The notes: generated by a model not told the origin, from the letters alone. A DNA stretch of 64,000 nt from Streptacidiphilus jiangxiensis (GCF_900109465.1 NZ_FOAZ01000026.1:37247-101246), one strand, 5' to 3'. Shown: positions 8,111-17,820, counted from the stretch's first letter. A program made the numbers and translations.

Positions 8111-8605
8111 CTACGGGCAGGTGTGCCAGGCGTGGGAGACGACCTTGACCAGCTCGGGGTCGTCCAGGAGCGGACCGTTCTCGAAGCCGTCGGCGGTGGC
8201 GCCGAAGACGAACGACGTCCGGATGCCGCCCGACTCGCGGTCGAGCAGGAGTTGGCTCCGCAGTTTCGGCGTCGGCGGCTCGGTGTAGCCCGCGGCGGTC
8301 AGCACCGGGCGGAGGAGCGAGAGACCGACGCCCTCGGCGGGGTGGTCGAGCACCTGGCCGTGCCAGACCGGCACGACCATCATCTCCACCACCCGGCAAC
8401 GGCAGACCTCGAGCTGCAGGTTGCCGTAGCCGAACCAGCGCGGCCACCTGCTCCTCTCGTGCACCGGGCCGCCCTCCCCGGCCGGGCCGTGGCGATCGGC
8501 CAGTTCCGCCAGGGAGGCGCGGCAGCCGATGCCGTCGATCCGGTCGGTGCGGGCCAGCTCGACCAGCAGGCGCACCGCCGCGTCGATCTCCCCCGGGTCG
8601 CCCAC
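8111..8605 (-). CDS. conserved hypothetical protein
   Basis: 164 residues, no recognised family. Charged, soluble-looking, with a tryptophan/cysteine-rich centre (RWPRWFGYGN, EVCRCRVVE) and no signal or membrane segment. The GTG start lies 1 nt after the dtd stop, so translation is probably coupled to dtd. The C-terminal half contains a phrase TADGFENGPLLDDPELVK that looks conserved in style, but no motif permits a function call. Confidence 0.65.
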   Translation of the reverse strand: MGDPGEIDAAVRLLVELARTDRIDGIGCRASLAELADRHGPAGEGGPVHERSRWPRWFGYGNLQLEVCRCRVVEMMVVPVWHGQVLDHPAEGVGLSLLRPVLTAAGYTEPPTPKLRSQLLLDRESGGIRTSFVFGATADGFENGPLLDDPELVKVVSHAWHTCP

Positions 8606-8606
8606 G

Positions 8607-9032
8607 TCAGAACTCCAGCACGACCGTGAAGGGCCCGTCGTTGGTCAACGACACCTTCATGTCCGCGCCGAAGCGTCCCGTTGCCACCGTCGCGCCGAGG
8701 GCGCGGAGTTGGGCGACGACCTCGTCGACCAGGGGCTCGGCCACGGGGCCGGGCGCCGCCGCGTTCCAGGTGGGGCGACGGCCCTTGCGGGCGTCGCCGT
8801 AGAGGGTGAACTGGCTGATCACCAGCAGCGGGGCGTTCAGGTCCGAGCAGGACTTCTCGCCCTCCAGGATGCGGAGCGACCACAGCTTCCGTGCCATCAG
8901 CGCGGCCTGTTCGGGGGTGTCCTCGTGGGTCACCCCGACCAGGACGCACAGACCCGGTCCCAGGATGGACCCGACGACCTCGCCGTCGACGGTCACGCTT
9001 GCCTCGGTCACCCGCTGAGCCACTGCACGCAT
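8607..9032 (-). CDS. dtd: D-aminoacyl-tRNA deacylase
   Basis: 141 residues. Removes D-amino acids (and glycine from tRNA-Ala) from mischarged tRNA. The two active-site motifs are present: SQFTLYGD (classic SQFTLxA region) and, near the C-terminus, TNDGPFTV, a variant of the cross-subunit Gly-cisPro motif (NxGP). ATG 9032 (MRAVAQRV) is the family start; the frame extends 21 codons upstream without similarity. Cotranscribed with the hypothetical gene that follows 1 nt later. Confidence 0.93.
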   Translation of the reverse strand: MRAVAQRVTEASVTVDGEVVGSILGPGLCVLVGVTHEDTPEQAALMARKLWSLRILEGEKSCSDLNAPLLVISQFTLYGDARKGRRPTWNAAAPGPVAEPLVDEVVAQLRALGATVATGRFGADMKVSLTNDGPFTVVLEF

Positions 9033-9227
9033 GCCCCTATTCTCCGGCACGCCGGTACTGGGCCGTTCGTGGGGGCGTGCGGAGGATGTCCGCACGCCCC
9101 CACGCCGACCCCGCGAGGGCCGTGCGCTGGGGATATGCGGCGGTCGTACTTATCACCGTCATTCGCCACGGGCCCGATCGGGTGCAGCCGTCGACGAACC
9201 CTCGTCCGACGATGGCACGATGCACCC

Positions 9228-9770
9228 GTGGGACACCAAGACGACCTCGCCGCGCCCCTCGTGCCCGCTCCTCCCGGGACGGGCCTCGCCGCGCTGGGCC
9301 TGGACGAGCTGCGCACCCTACGGCGCGAGGCCCAGCAGGAGGAGGCCGACCTGTCCTACCTGCGGCGCCTGCTGCAGGGTCGGGTCGACATCCTGCGCGC
9401 CGAGCTGGACCGGCGCAGCGCGCTGGCCGAGGCGCCTGCGGACACCCTTCTGGAGCATCTGCCGGAGATCCTCGCGGACATCCCGTCCCAGGTGCGGCAC
9501 TCCGCCCGCCACCTCACCGTCTCCACACCGAGCAGCCGCCAGTACCGGGCGCTCGCGGACGAACTCATGGCCGACGCCAGGCTCGCGGACCTCACCGGTC
9601 AGAGCGACGGGCAGCTGCTCGCGGCCTGCCGCCGGCTCAGCGCGCACGAGCGCGGCATCTCCCGGCGGCGTCACCGGCTCCAGCGGACGGTGGACGAGTG
9701 CAGCGCGGAGATCGCACGCAGGTACCGTGAAGGGGAAGCACGCGTCGACGACCTGCTCACCGGCGGGTGA
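9228..9770 (+). CDS. rsiG: RsiG, c-di-GMP-dependent anti-sigma factor for WhiG
   Basis: 180 residues, predicted antiparallel coiled coil. Two copies of the c-di-GMP motif E(X)3S(X)2R(X)3Q(X)3D are exact: E39-S43-R46-Q50-D54 and E141-S145-R148-Q152-D156. In S. venezuelae RsiG binds a c-di-GMP dimer with these residues and then sequesters sigma-WhiG, delaying the turn from aerial hypha to spore. GTG 9228 is the first sensible start (the frame runs on upstream through a divergent promoter region). The gene ends 46 bp before the asparaginase gene. Confidence 0.93.
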   Translation: MGHQDDLAAPLVPAPPGTGLAALGLDELRTLRREAQQEEADLSYLRRLLQGRVDILRAELDRRSALAEAPADTLLEHLPEILADIPSQVRHSARHLTVSTPSSRQYRALADELMADARLADLTGQSDGQLLAACRRLSAHERGISRRRHRLQRTVDECSAEIARRYREGEARVDDLLTGG

Positions 9771-9816
9771 CCCCGGCCGAGGGCGGTCCCCCTGGAAGGT
9801 TCCAAGGCACACCCTC

Positions 9817-10803
9817 ATGTCTGCACCCTCTGCTCCCTCCTCCGCCTCCCTGCCCGCCGACCTGCCGGTCCTGGCCGAGGTCGTCCGTTCCGGTTTCGTC
9901 GAGGGCCACCACCGCGGCTCGCTGGTGATCCTCGCCGCCGACGGCAGCGTCGACTTCGCCCTCGGCGTCCCCGAGCTCCCCGTCTTTCCGCGCTCCAGCA
10001 ACAAGCCGATGCAGGCCACGGCCGTGCTGCGGACCGGCCTGGACCTGGACGGCGTGTTCCTCGCCCTCGCGGCGGCCAGCCACTCCGCGGAAACGTTTCA
10101 CCTCGAGGCCGTCCGCAAGATCCTCGCCTCTGCCGGCCTGGACGAGTCCGACCTGCAGACCCCTCCCTCCCTCTCCCTCGACGAGGACGAGGCCGAGGCG
10201 TGGATACGCGCCGGCGGCCGGCGTGAGCGCATCCTGATGGACTGCTCCGGCAAGCACGCGGCGATGCTCGCGTCCTGCGTCCACAACGGCTGGGACACCG
10301 CGACCTACCTCGACGAGAACCACCCGGTCCAGGTCGAGGCCCGCGCCACGCTGGAGGAGCTGAGCGGCGAGCCGGTCGCCGCGGTCGGCACCGACGGCTG
10401 CGGCGCGCCGCTGATGGCCGTCAGCCTCGTCGCGCTGGCGCGCGCCTTCCGCGCCCACGTCCTGGCCGACCCCGGCACCCCGCAGCGCCGCGTCGCCGAC
10501 GCGATGCGCGCGCACCCCGAGTACGTCGCGGGCACCCGCCGCATCGACACCTGGCTGATGCGCGCGGTCCCGGGCGCGATGGCCAAGATGGGTGCGGAGT
10601 CCGTCCAGGCCGTCGCCCTCCCGGACGGCCGCGCCCTCGCCTTCAAGATCGACGACGGTGCGAAGCGGGCCCTGGGCCCGGTCCTCGCGGCAGCCCTGCG
10701 CCGCATGGGCGTCACCACCGAGGACGACACTCTCGACCGCATCGCGGCAGCCCCGCTCCTCGGCGGCGGAGCGCCGGTCGGCGAGGTCCGGGCCGCGTTC
10801 TAG
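9817..10803 (+). CDS. L-asparaginase II (Rhizobium-type, class 3)
   Basis: 328 residues of the asparaginase II family (unrelated to the E. coli enzymes). The Ser-Lys tandem is seen in RSSNKPMQA, and the metal/cysteine-lysine motif in DCSGKHAAML and GTDGCGAP, matching the active-site residues described for the R. etli enzyme. Hydrolyses asparagine to aspartate and ammonia, cytoplasmic (no signal peptide). ATG 9817. The 3' end runs straight into a palindromic intergenic repeat that also serves the convergent YbjN gene. Confidence 0.88.
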   Translation: MSAPSAPSSASLPADLPVLAEVVRSGFVEGHHRGSLVILAADGSVDFALGVPELPVFPRSSNKPMQATAVLRTGLDLDGVFLALAAASHSAETFHLEAVRKILASAGLDESDLQTPPSLSLDEDEAEAWIRAGGRRERILMDCSGKHAAMLASCVHNGWDTATYLDENHPVQVEARATLEELSGEPVAAVGTDGCGAPLMAVSLVALARAFRAHVLADPGTPQRRVADAMRAHPEYVAGTRRIDTWLMRAVPGAMAKMGAESVQAVALPDGRALAFKIDDGAKRALGPVLAAALRRMGVTTEDDTLDRIAAAPLLGGGAPVGEVRAAF

Positions 10804-10926
10804 TTGCACTATCCAGGGGCGCGAGGAACTGCGCGAGCAACCATTGGCGTGCGGATGGCCCTGCGCGTTGAGGAGCATCCGCACGTCGGTGTCTTGTCGC
10901 GCAGTCCTCGCGCCCCTGGAGGTGCA
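10804..10926. repeat. streptomycete palindromic intergenic repeat, copy 1
   Basis: About 123 bp. Outer arms CCAGGGGCGCGAGGAACTGC (from 10813) and its near-complement ending at 10919, flanked by TTGCAC and TGCAA, enclose a second inverted pair (GCGGATG with CATCCGC). The element sits exactly between two convergent genes and could act as a two-way terminator. Related copies lie at 13826 and 41673. Confidence 0.85.
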
Positions 10927-10946
10927 ACGACCCGCGGTGGCGAAAG

Positions 10947-11474
10947 CTAGCCCTCCGCCCCGGTGATCCGGCCGAAGGCCTCGAGGTTGCGGGTGGACTC
11001 GCCGCGCTTGACGCGCCACTCCCACTCGCGGCGGATCGCCGTCGCGAAGCCCAGCTCCAGCAGCTGGTTGAACGGCTCGTCCGCGTTCTCCAGGACCGTG
11101 CCCAGCAGCCGGTCGACCTCCTCCGCCGTCACGGCGGCCAGCGGGAGCCGACCCACCAGGTACACGTCCCCGAGCCGGTCCAGCGCGTAGGCGAGGCCGT
11201 AGATGCGGGTGTTGCGCTCCAGCAGCCAGCGGAAGAACTCCTCGAACTTCTCGTCCGGCCGCCGCACCACGAACGCGTTCAGTGACAGCGTCTGCTCGCC
11301 GACGCGCAACGAGCACGTCGTGGAGAGCTTGCGCGTGCCCGGGAGCTGGGCCACGAACGTCCACGGATCATCGGACGGCTGCTCCCAGGCGACCCCGGAC
11401 TCCTCCAGCGCGGCCCGCAGCACCTCGGCCACCCGGACCCGCGCCGCCTGCCCTGTGTCCCGCTCTTCACCCAT
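10947..11474 (-). CDS. YbjN domain-containing protein
   Basis: 175 residues. YbjN/type III secretion chaperone-like fold, indicated by the WTFVAQLPGTRKLSTTCSLRV strand region and the helix RRPDEKFEEFFRWLLERN. In actinobacteria this gene regularly sits beside mshA, as here. ATG 11474 is the family start; an upstream in-frame extension covers the mshA stop and is not coding. Function unknown; in enterobacteria YbjN affects stress and motility, which cannot be transferred. Confidence 0.85.
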   Translation of the reverse strand: MGEERDTGQAARVRVAEVLRAALEESGVAWEQPSDDPWTFVAQLPGTRKLSTTCSLRVGEQTLSLNAFVVRRPDEKFEEFFRWLLERNTRIYGLAYALDRLGDVYLVGRLPLAAVTAEEVDRLLGTVLENADEPFNQLLELGFATAIRREWEWRVKRGESTRNLEAFGRITGAEG

Positions 11475-11484
11475 GCTCGGCACG

Positions 11485-12843
11485 TTACCGTGCCGTAGCC
11501 GCCGCCATCCCGTGGGACTGCGCCGCGCGCGTCCGGGCGATGGAGTCGGCGTACAGCTCGGCCGTGGTGCGGGCCGCCGCGTCCCACCCGAAGGCGCGCG
11601 CATGACGCGCGGCCGCCGCGCCCATGCGGGCGCCCAGCTCGGGGTGGTCGACGAAGCGGCGCAGGGTCCGCGCCCAGGCGCGGAGGTCGTGGCCGTGGAC
11701 GAGGAAGCCCGTCTCGCCGTCGCGCACCGCGACGGGCAGGCCGCCGACCGCGGCGGCGACGACGGGGGTGCCGCAGGCCTGGGCCTCGAGGGCGACCAGG
11801 CCGAAGGACTCGCTGTGGGAGGGCATCACCAGGGCGGTCGCGGCCCGGTACCAGTCCGCGAGCTCCGCGTGCGAGACCGGCGGCTGGAAGCGGATGACGT
11901 CGCAGACGCCCAGCTGGGCCGCGAGCTTCTGCAGGGCCTCGGGCTTGGCCATGCCGCTGCCGCTGGGGCCGCCGACGATCGGGACGACGATGCGGCTGCG
12001 CAGTTCGGGTGACTCGTCCAGCAGTTGCGCGACCGCGCGGACGAGCACGTCGGGGGCCTTGAGCGGCTGTATTCGGCCCGCGAAGAGGAGGACCACCGCG
12101 TCGACCGGCAGCCCGAGCCGGGAGCGGATGGCCCGTACCCGTGCCGCCTCGGCGGCCGGGTCCAGCGGCTTGTCCAGGGCGTCGCCGACGGGGCCGGTGG
12201 GCGTGGCCGTGGCGGGACGGAAGACCTCCAGGTTCACACCCGGGTGGACGACGGAGAGCTGCTCCGGGTGCGCGCCGTAGTGGTGCGCGAGCTGCTGCGC
12301 CTCCTCGTCGGTGTTGGCGATCAGCCGGTCGGCCGCGGCGACGACCTGCGATTCGCCGATGACGCGGGCGGCGGGCTCGGGTGTGTCGCCCATCGCGAGG
12401 GAGGCGTTCTTGACCTTGGCCATGGTGTGCATGGTGTGCACCAGCGGCACGCCCCAGCGGTCGGCGGCGAGCCAGCCGACCTGGCCGGAGAGCCAGTAGT
12501 GCGAGTGCACGACGTCGTAGTGGCCCGGGCGGTGCCCGGCCTCGGTGCGCAGCACGCCGTGGGTGAACGCGCAGAGCTGGGCCGGCAGGTCCTCCTTCAG
12601 CAGCCCCTCGTAGGGGCCTGCCGTGACATGCCTCACCAGCACGCCGGGGGCCAGCTCCACGAGCGGGGGCAGCTCCGACGCGGTGGCACGGGTGAAGATC
12701 TCCACCTCGGTGCCCTGCTCCGCGAGGCGCTTGGACAGCTCCACGATGTAGACGTTCATGCCCCCCGCGTCGCCGGTTCCCGGCTGGTGGAGCGGGGAGG
12801 TGTGCACGCTCAGCATGGCGACTCGGGCGGGCTGATGGGTCAC
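11485..12843 (-). CDS. mshA: MshA, D-inositol-3-phosphate glycosyltransferase
   Basis: 452 residues, GT4 family. First committed step of mycothiol synthesis: GlcNAc from UDP-GlcNAc to 1D-myo-inositol 3-phosphate. Family motifs are clear: [12 protein letters not shown] near the N-terminus, [21 protein letters not shown], and the EX7E sugar-nucleotide motif (ESFGLVALE). GTG 12843 gives the typical N-terminus. The YbjN gene follows 10 nt downstream of the stop on the same strand. The upstream region (12844-12996) is shared with a divergent methyltransferase gene. Confidence 0.95.
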   Translation of the reverse strand: MTHQPARVAMLSVHTSPLHQPGTGDAGGMNVYIVELSKRLAEQGTEVEIFTRATASELPPLVELAPGVLVRHVTAGPYEGLLKEDLPAQLCAFTHGVLRTEAGHRPGHYDVVHSHYWLSGQVGWLAADRWGVPLVHTMHTMAKVKNASLAMGDTPEPAARVIGESQVVAAADRLIANTDEEAQQLAHHYGAHPEQLSVVHPGVNLEVFRPATATPTGPVGDALDKPLDPAAEAARVRAIRSRLGLPVDAVVLLFAGRIQPLKAPDVLVRAVAQLLDESPELRSRIVVPIVGGPSGSGMAKPEALQKLAAQLGVCDVIRFQPPVSHAELADWYRAATALVMPSHSESFGLVALEAQACGTPVVAAAVGGLPVAVRDGETGFLVHGHDLRAWARTLRRFVDHPELGARMGAAAARHARAFGWDAAARTTAELYADSIARTRAAQSHGMAAATAR

Positions 12844-12996
12844 CGCTCGTCCTCTTTCCGGTCCTGGGCCGTCCTGCGTCGTCCTTCGACACTGGTGCAA
12901 CCGCACTGTCGGCCCAGCGATTCCCGCCCACCTCCACGGTACCTGGACGCTCACCCGGGGTGCTGGCACGGCGGTCGCCCGGATACGCTGCGTGAC

Positions 12997-13821
12997 ATGG
13001 GTGCGGTGGCGGCGGGCAGGGGAGCGGGACGACCGGGAAAGCCGGTCGGCGCGATCACCCGGGGCACGACCAATCCGAACCGGCTCCGTCGCCAGGACCG
13101 CTGGATCGCCCACGCGCTCGCCCCCGCCCTGCGCCGCGCGGACGCCCCTCCGGTGGCGGTGGACCTCGGCTACGGCGCCGCCCCCTGGACGGCCGTCGAG
13201 CTCTTCGACCGACTGCGGGAAGTGCGGGCGGACGTCCGCATGGTCGGCATCGAGATCGAGCCGGACCGGGTCGCCGCCGCGCAGCGGGTTGCGCGGCCGC
13301 CGGCGCTGACCTTCCGCCGGGGCGGCTTCGAGGTGCCGCTGGACGGCCAGGAGCGTCCGCTGCTGATCCGCGCGGCGAACGTGCTGCGCCAGTACGAGGA
13401 GGACGAGGTCGAGGCGGTGTGGGCGCGGCTGTGCGCGCGGCTCGCGCCGGACGGGCTGCTGGTCGAGGGCACGTGCGACGAGATCGGCCGCAAGCAGGTC
13501 TGGGTCGCGCTCGGCCCCGAGGGCCCGCGCACGCTGACGCTCTCGGCGCACCTCGCCTCGCTCGACCGTCCCTCGGACCTGGCGGAGCGGCTGCCGAAGG
13601 CGCTGATCCACCGCAATGTCCCGGGCGAGCCGGTGCACGCCTTCCTCCGCGACCTCGATCGCGCGTGGGCGGCGTCGGCGCCCTATGCGGACTTCGGCGT
13701 CCGTCAGCGCTGGCTCGCCACGACCCGCACCGTCGCCGAGTCCTGGCCCGTCACCGACACCCCGACCCGCCGCCGCCTCGGCGAACTCACCATCCGCTGG
13801 GACGCCGTCGCTCCGGCGTGA
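12997..13821 (+). CDS. class I SAM-dependent methyltransferase-like protein
   Basis: 274 residues. Rossmann-type core with motif [15 protein letters not shown] (residue ~54) and an acidic strand end GIEIEPDRV, followed by [16 protein letters not shown] and [16 protein letters not shown]. The second glycine motif is atypical (DLGYGAAP rather than DxGCGxG). Divergent from mshA. Substrate unknown. ATG 12997. A palindromic repeat starts 5 bp after the stop. Confidence 0.75.
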   Translation: MGAVAAGRGAGRPGKPVGAITRGTTNPNRLRRQDRWIAHALAPALRRADAPPVAVDLGYGAAPWTAVELFDRLREVRADVRMVGIEIEPDRVAAAQRVARPPALTFRRGGFEVPLDGQERPLLIRAANVLRQYEEDEVEAVWARLCARLAPDGLLVEGTCDEIGRKQVWVALGPEGPRTLTLSAHLASLDRPSDLAERLPKALIHRNVPGEPVHAFLRDLDRAWAASAPYADFGVRQRWLATTRTVAESWPVTDTPTRRRLGELTIRWDAVAPA

Positions 13822-13825
13822 GCCC

Positions 13826-13945
13826 CCCAGGGGCGCGGGGAACTGCGCGACGAGCCACTGACGAGCGGATGGTCCTCGTTGTGCAGGGCCATCCGCTCCG
13901 GGTGGTTGCTCGCGCAGTTCCCCGCGCCCCTGGATAGTGCAACTT
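13826..13945. repeat. streptomycete palindromic intergenic repeat, copy 2
   Basis: About 120 bp. Same element as at 10804 but inverted: its right flank GGATAGTGCAAC is the reverse complement of the left flank of copy 1. Outer arms (CAGGGGCGCGGGGAACTGCG) and inner arms (GCGGATGG with CCATCCGC) both pair. It lies between two co-oriented genes. Confidence 0.85.
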
Positions 13946-14005
13946 ATCCATGGCAGCATCTCGATCTGACGCACCGTCAGAACAGGTTGGCCCCGGGAGG
14001 CTGTC

Positions 14006-15040
14006 GTGGCACGCTCTCGTCGTTGGGACCTCGCGCTCCTCGCCGGTGTCGTGCTCGCGTTGGTGCCGACCGCTGCCCCGCCCGCCCAGGCCGCTCCGCC
14101 CGCCACCCGACTTGCCGCGCTGCAGGCGCAGATCGCCTCGCTCTACCAGCAGGCCGAAGCGGCGACCGCCGCCTACGACACCGCGACCCAGGCGATCACC
14201 CAGCAGCAGACCCAGATCCTCGCGCTGGCGCGCGAGATCGTCGCCGAGCAGGCGCAGGTGGACCAGCTCACCTCCGTCGTCGGGCAGATCGCCGCGGGGG
14301 AGTACGACGGAGAAGCCCTGGCCGGCAATCAGACGCTGCAGCTCCTGCTCGCGCAGGACCCGCAGGCCTACCTGGCCCAACTCCCGCTCGCCTCTCAGGC
14401 CATGGGGTCGGTTGCGAGCACGCTCCAGCAACTGCAGCAGGCCAGGGCGGCACTGGCCGCCTACGGGGAGCAGGCCACGGCCGACTGGGAGGCGCTCGCC
14501 AAGGACCAGGCGACCGCCGCCGGCGCCGTCGCGGAGATCAAGGCACGGCTGGCGAAGGCGCAGGCTCTGCTCGCCTCCCTCTCCGCGCCCGACCTGGCGG
14601 TGCTCCAGCAGCTCCAGGCCGCGTCGGCCTATGCCCGGCAGATGGCCTGGCGCGCCTCACTCACCGCCGCGCAGCTGGCCCGCCAGGCGTCCGGACCGGC
14701 GCAGGCGGCCATCGCGTACGCCGTGGCGCAGATCGGCAAGCCGTATCTCTGGGGCGCGGTGGGGCCGGGGAGCTTCGACTGCTCGGGGCTGACCATGCGG
14801 GCCTGGCAGGCCGCCGGCATCGACATCCCCCGGACCTCGCAGGAGCAGTGGGCGCAGCTGCGGCACGTCTCCGTCTCGGACCTGCGGCCCGGTGATCTCG
14901 TCGTCTACTTCCGCGACGCGACGCACGTCGCGCTCTATGTCGGCGACGGGGCGATCATCCAGGCCCCGCACCCCGGCGGGGTGGTGGAGCTGGCCGCCGC
15001 CGGCTCGATGCCCATTCTGGGCGTGGTCAGACCCGACTGA
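14006..15040 (+). CDS. secreted NlpC/P60 peptidoglycan endopeptidase
   Basis: 344 residues. Signal peptide (residues 1-29, ending AQA), a ~190-residue coiled-coil region rich in Ala and Gln, then a C-terminal NlpC/P60 domain. Catalytic cysteine in FDCSGL, histidine in [10 protein letters not shown], and third polar residue in the APHPGG loop. Cleaves peptide stems of peptidoglycan; coiled-coil plus NlpC/P60 is the layout of RipA-like hydrolases. GTG 14006. Confidence 0.92.
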   Translation: MARSRRWDLALLAGVVLALVPTAAPPAQAAPPATRLAALQAQIASLYQQAEAATAAYDTATQAITQQQTQILALAREIVAEQAQVDQLTSVVGQIAAGEYDGEALAGNQTLQLLLAQDPQAYLAQLPLASQAMGSVASTLQQLQQARAALAAYGEQATADWEALAKDQATAAGAVAEIKARLAKAQALLASLSAPDLAVLQQLQAASAYARQMAWRASLTAAQLARQASGPAQAAIAYAVAQIGKPYLWGAVGPGSFDCSGLTMRAWQAAGIDIPRTSQEQWAQLRHVSVSDLRPGDLVVYFRDATHVALYVGDGAIIQAPHPGGVVELAAAGSMPILGVVRPD

Positions 15041-15124
15041 CGAGAGCGCAGGAGGCGTAGGAGATCGCAAAAGCTAAGTTCACTCGAACGAGTTATCGAA
15101 TAACCATGGTGGATTGACGCCCCA

Positions 15125-15697
15125 TCAGTCCACCATGGGTCCGTGCGACAACTCCTGCAACACCTGCTCGAAGACGCCGTAGGCGTCCGCCCCGAACAGC
15201 ACGAACCGCGCCTCGTCGAGGGCCTCGCCGAGGCTCCCCTTCCGTTCCAGCTCCAGCACCTCGCCCAGCGCGGTCCGCGCCGCGCTCTCCATCGGCCAGC
15301 CGTAGACGCCGGTCGAGACCGCCGGCAGGGCCACGCTGCGCGCGCCCAACTCCGCAGCGATCCGCAGCGACTCGCGATAGCAGGAGGCCAGCAGCTCCGT
15401 CCGCCGGGCCAGCTCCGGCGCCCCGTCCTCGGGGCGCGGATGGACGGGCCCGACGGTGTGGATCACCCAGCGGGCCGGGAGCCGGCCCGCCGTCGTGGCC
15501 ACCGCCTGACCGGTCGGCAGGCCCTTGCCGTAGTGCCCGGCGCGCAGCGCGCGGCACGCGGCCAGGATCTCCGGTCCGCCCGCCCGGTGGATCGCCCCGT
15601 CCACCCCGCCGCCGCCCAGCAACGAGGAGTTCGCCGCGTTGACGATCGCGTCCACCCGCTGCCGGGTGATGTCACCCTGGGTCAGCGTGATCTCCAT
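15125..15697 (-). CDS. macro-domain ADP-ribose hydrolase
   Basis: 190 residues: one macro domain (MacroD type). Visible motifs are QGDITRQRVDAIVNAANSS, GGGGVDGAIHRAGG (the catalytic GGGVDxxIH loop) and the C-terminal SVALPAVSTGVYGWP. Such enzymes deacetylate O-acetyl-ADP-ribose or remove ADP-ribose from proteins. ATG 15697, near AGGGAG. Single gene, flanked by oppositely oriented genes. Confidence 0.93.
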   Translation of the reverse strand: MEITLTQGDITRQRVDAIVNAANSSLLGGGGVDGAIHRAGGPEILAACRALRAGHYGKGLPTGQAVATTAGRLPARWVIHTVGPVHPRPEDGAPELARRTELLASCYRESLRIAAELGARSVALPAVSTGVYGWPMESAARTALGEVLELERKGSLGEALDEARFVLFGADAYGVFEQVLQELSHGPMVD

Positions 15698-15946
15698 CAC
15701 GGGCTCCCTTCGGTCCCTCGCACCGTATCCGGCGCCGACGCGGTGCCGCATCCGCAATACTGCCCAAGCGGCGCACGGAAACTGGCGTGTCACCGGGGGC
15801 TCGGCGGTCGTCCGGGGCCCGGAAGCGGATGGGGAGGCTTCGTGGAGCCTGCGTACCGGTCGCGAGGAGGCCGCCGGATCATGGTGTTGGGTGGGCACTG
15901 CGCACGCCGCCCAGCCGTTACCGACTCGGAGAGAGGGAGGTAGCCG

Positions 15947-17437
15947 ATGTCCGCCCATGCCGGAGCTGCTTCCAGCGCGGCCGATCAGCAGCGTCCCGCG
16001 GGCGCGCCGATACCGCGTCCGCGCCTCTCGACCGCTGCCGTCGGCCGGACCGCGCCCTCGACCGGTTCCTCCGCCGCCGACCTCTCCCGCGCCGATGCCC
16101 GGGCCGACGTGGCCCGTGTCGACGCGCCCCGTGTGGCTGCCCGCGCTGACGCGGCCCGCGCCGGTGCCGCGTCCGCGCATCCGGCCAACCTCGCCGCCCT
16201 GCCCCGTCCCGCGGGCCCGGTCCCGCCGCTCTCGGTGCTGCTGATCGAGGCCGACGACGCGGGCGCGGAGTCCGTCCGCAACCTGCTGGCCGAGCTCGGA
16301 TCCGAGGTGGCCTTCCGCTGGGCGCGGAGCCTCGCCGAGGCGCTGCCGCTGCTCGGCCACGACACCGCCTGCGTCCTGCTCGACCTCGAACTGCCGGACT
16401 CCAGCGGCCTGGAGGACATCCGCACGCTGCTGCGCCGGGCCCCGCACACCGCCGTCCTCGCCGTCACCGGCACCGTCGACGTGCACCTCGGTGCCGCCGC
16501 GGTCGCCGCCGGAGCCCAGGACTTCCTGGTCAAGCAGGAGATGGACGGCCGGCTGCTGACCCGCGCGGTGCGCTACGCCGTGGAGCGCAAGCGCGCCGAC
16601 GAGTCCCAGCGCCGCCTGGTCGAGGCGGAGTTGCGCGGCCAGGAGAACGCCCGCCTGCAGCGCCACCTGCTGCCCACCCCGCTGCTCGACGGCTCCGGGC
16701 TGAGCTTCCACGCCCGCTACCGGCCCGGCCGCCGCCGCGCGCTGCTCGGCGGGGACTTCTACGACGCCGTCCGCACCTCCGACGGCACCGTCCACGTCGT
16801 CATCGGCGACGTCTGCGGCCACGGCCCCGACGAGGCCGCGCTCGGCGTCGCGCTGCGCATCGCCTGGCGCACCCTGGTCTTCGCGGGCCTCACCGGTGAG
16901 GCGCTGCTCGCGACGCTCCAGCGGGTGCTGGAGCACGAGCGGCGCAGCGAGGAGATCTTCGCGACGCTGTGCATGCTCGCCATCCGCCCCGACGAGGACG
17001 TGGCCGAGCTGCATCTGGCCGGGCACCCGGCCCCGCTGCTGCTGAGCGAGCAGGGCCCGCCCCTGCTGCTGCCCTACGACGAGGCCGGCCCCGCGCTCGG
17101 CCTGCTCGCCGACGGTCAGGGCCACTGGCCCGCGGCCGAGGTGCGACTCAGCGACGACTGGGCGCTGATGCTCTACACCGACGGCCTGATCGAGGGGCGG
17201 ATAGGCGCCGGCACACGTCGCCTGGGCCAGGAGGGGCTGATCGACATGATCGGCGACCACCACCAGCAGGGCGGCCTGCGCGACGCCCTGCTGATCGACA
17301 CCGCGATGTCCGAGGTCGAGGACCTCAACGGCGGCGCGCTGGCCGACGACGTCGCGGTGCTGCTGCTCACCAGGGCCCGTACGGCCCCATGTGATCGTGC
17401 TTCTTCTGGCCCTTCCGGCCGCCCCGGGCCGGGCTGA
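15947..17437 (+). CDS. response regulator fused to SpoIIE/PP2C phosphatase
   Basis: 496 residues. An Ala/Arg/Asp-rich disordered N-terminus (1-88), a receiver domain (DD pair in IEADDAGAE, phosphorylated Asp in LLDLELPDSS, Lys in FLVKQE), then a PPM/SpoIIE phosphatase domain with metal ligands in GGDFYD, IGDVCGHG and ADDVAVLLL. Such proteins dephosphorylate anti-sigma-factor antagonists in partner-switching pathways. ATG 15947 behind GAGGGAGG. The last ~23 codons overlap the 3' end of the convergent DUF2516 gene by 71 bp. Confidence 0.93.
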   Translation: MSAHAGAASSAADQQRPAGAPIPRPRLSTAAVGRTAPSTGSSAADLSRADARADVARVDAPRVAARADAARAGAASAHPANLAALPRPAGPVPPLSVLLIEADDAGAESVRNLLAELGSEVAFRWARSLAEALPLLGHDTACVLLDLELPDSSGLEDIRTLLRRAPHTAVLAVTGTVDVHLGAAAVAAGAQDFLVKQEMDGRLLTRAVRYAVERKRADESQRRLVEAELRGQENARLQRHLLPTPLLDGSGLSFHARYRPGRRRALLGGDFYDAVRTSDGTVHVVIGDVCGHGPDEAALGVALRIAWRTLVFAGLTGEALLATLQRVLEHERRSEEIFATLCMLAIRPDEDVAELHLAGHPAPLLLSEQGPPLLLPYDEAGPALGLLADGQGHWPAAEVRLSDDWALMLYTDGLIEGRIGAGTRRLGQEGLIDMIGDHHQQGGLRDALLIDTAMSEVEDLNGGALADDVAVLLLTRARTAPCDRASSGPSGRPGPG

Positions 17438-17726
17438 CCCGCTTGACCGCGGGCCGCACGTCGACCATGTAGACGATCGAGGCCACCAGGCCGATCAGCC
17501 CGAGGAAGAGACCCATCCCCGGGACGAAGCTGACGGCGGTGCCGACGGCCAGGATGATCAGCCAGAACGGCTTGGTCTGCTTGTCCGCGGCGCGGAACGC
17601 GTCCTCGCGACGGAAGGCCGCGTCGATCAGGGTGAACACCTTGAACGCCACGAGCGCCAGCGACACCCAGCCCAGGAACGTGCCGAACGCGTCCGTGAGG
17701 ATCCCGGAGGCGGAAAGCTGGTTCAT
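17367..17726 (-). CDS. DUF2516 membrane protein
   Basis: 119 residues. Two to three hydrophobic helices (about 18-38, 53-72, 74-92) and a basic C-terminal tail (KRVSPARGGRKGQKKHD). Matches DUF2516, an actinobacterial family of unknown role often found upstream of hbhA-like genes. ATG 17726 (MNQLSASG). Tail-to-tail overlap of 71 bp with the phosphatase gene. An inverted repeat 35-55 bp upstream may be an operator. Confidence 0.85.
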   Translation of the reverse strand: MNQLSASGILTDAFGTFLGWVSLALVAFKVFTLIDAAFRREDAFRAADKQTKPFWLIILAVGTAVSFVPGMGLFLGLIGLVASIVYMVDVRPAVKRVSPARGGRKGQKKHDHMGPYGPW

Positions 17727-17760
17727 CGCCACTCCTTGTTGCGGTTGCGCGGGCATCCCG

Positions 17761-17781
17761 GTGACACACTCATCGTGTCAC
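17761..17781. promoter_or_regulatory. inverted repeat upstream of the DUF2516 gene
   Basis: Perfect 7-bp arms GTGACAC and GTGTCAC separated by 7 bp, 35 bp before the DUF2516 start on the minus strand. Spacing of arms is right for a dimeric regulator; no regulator can be named. Confidence 0.4.
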
Positions 17782-17783
17782 GA

Positions 17784-17820
17784 CAACGGCTGGGACACTC
17801 GAGACGTGCCCCAGCCGTTG
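17784..17820. terminator. hairpin terminator of the HbhA-like gene
   Basis: 11-bp stem CAACGGCTGGG (17784-17794) with CCCAGCCGTTG (17810-17820), 40 bp past the minus-strand stop at 17860. Confidence 0.6.
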
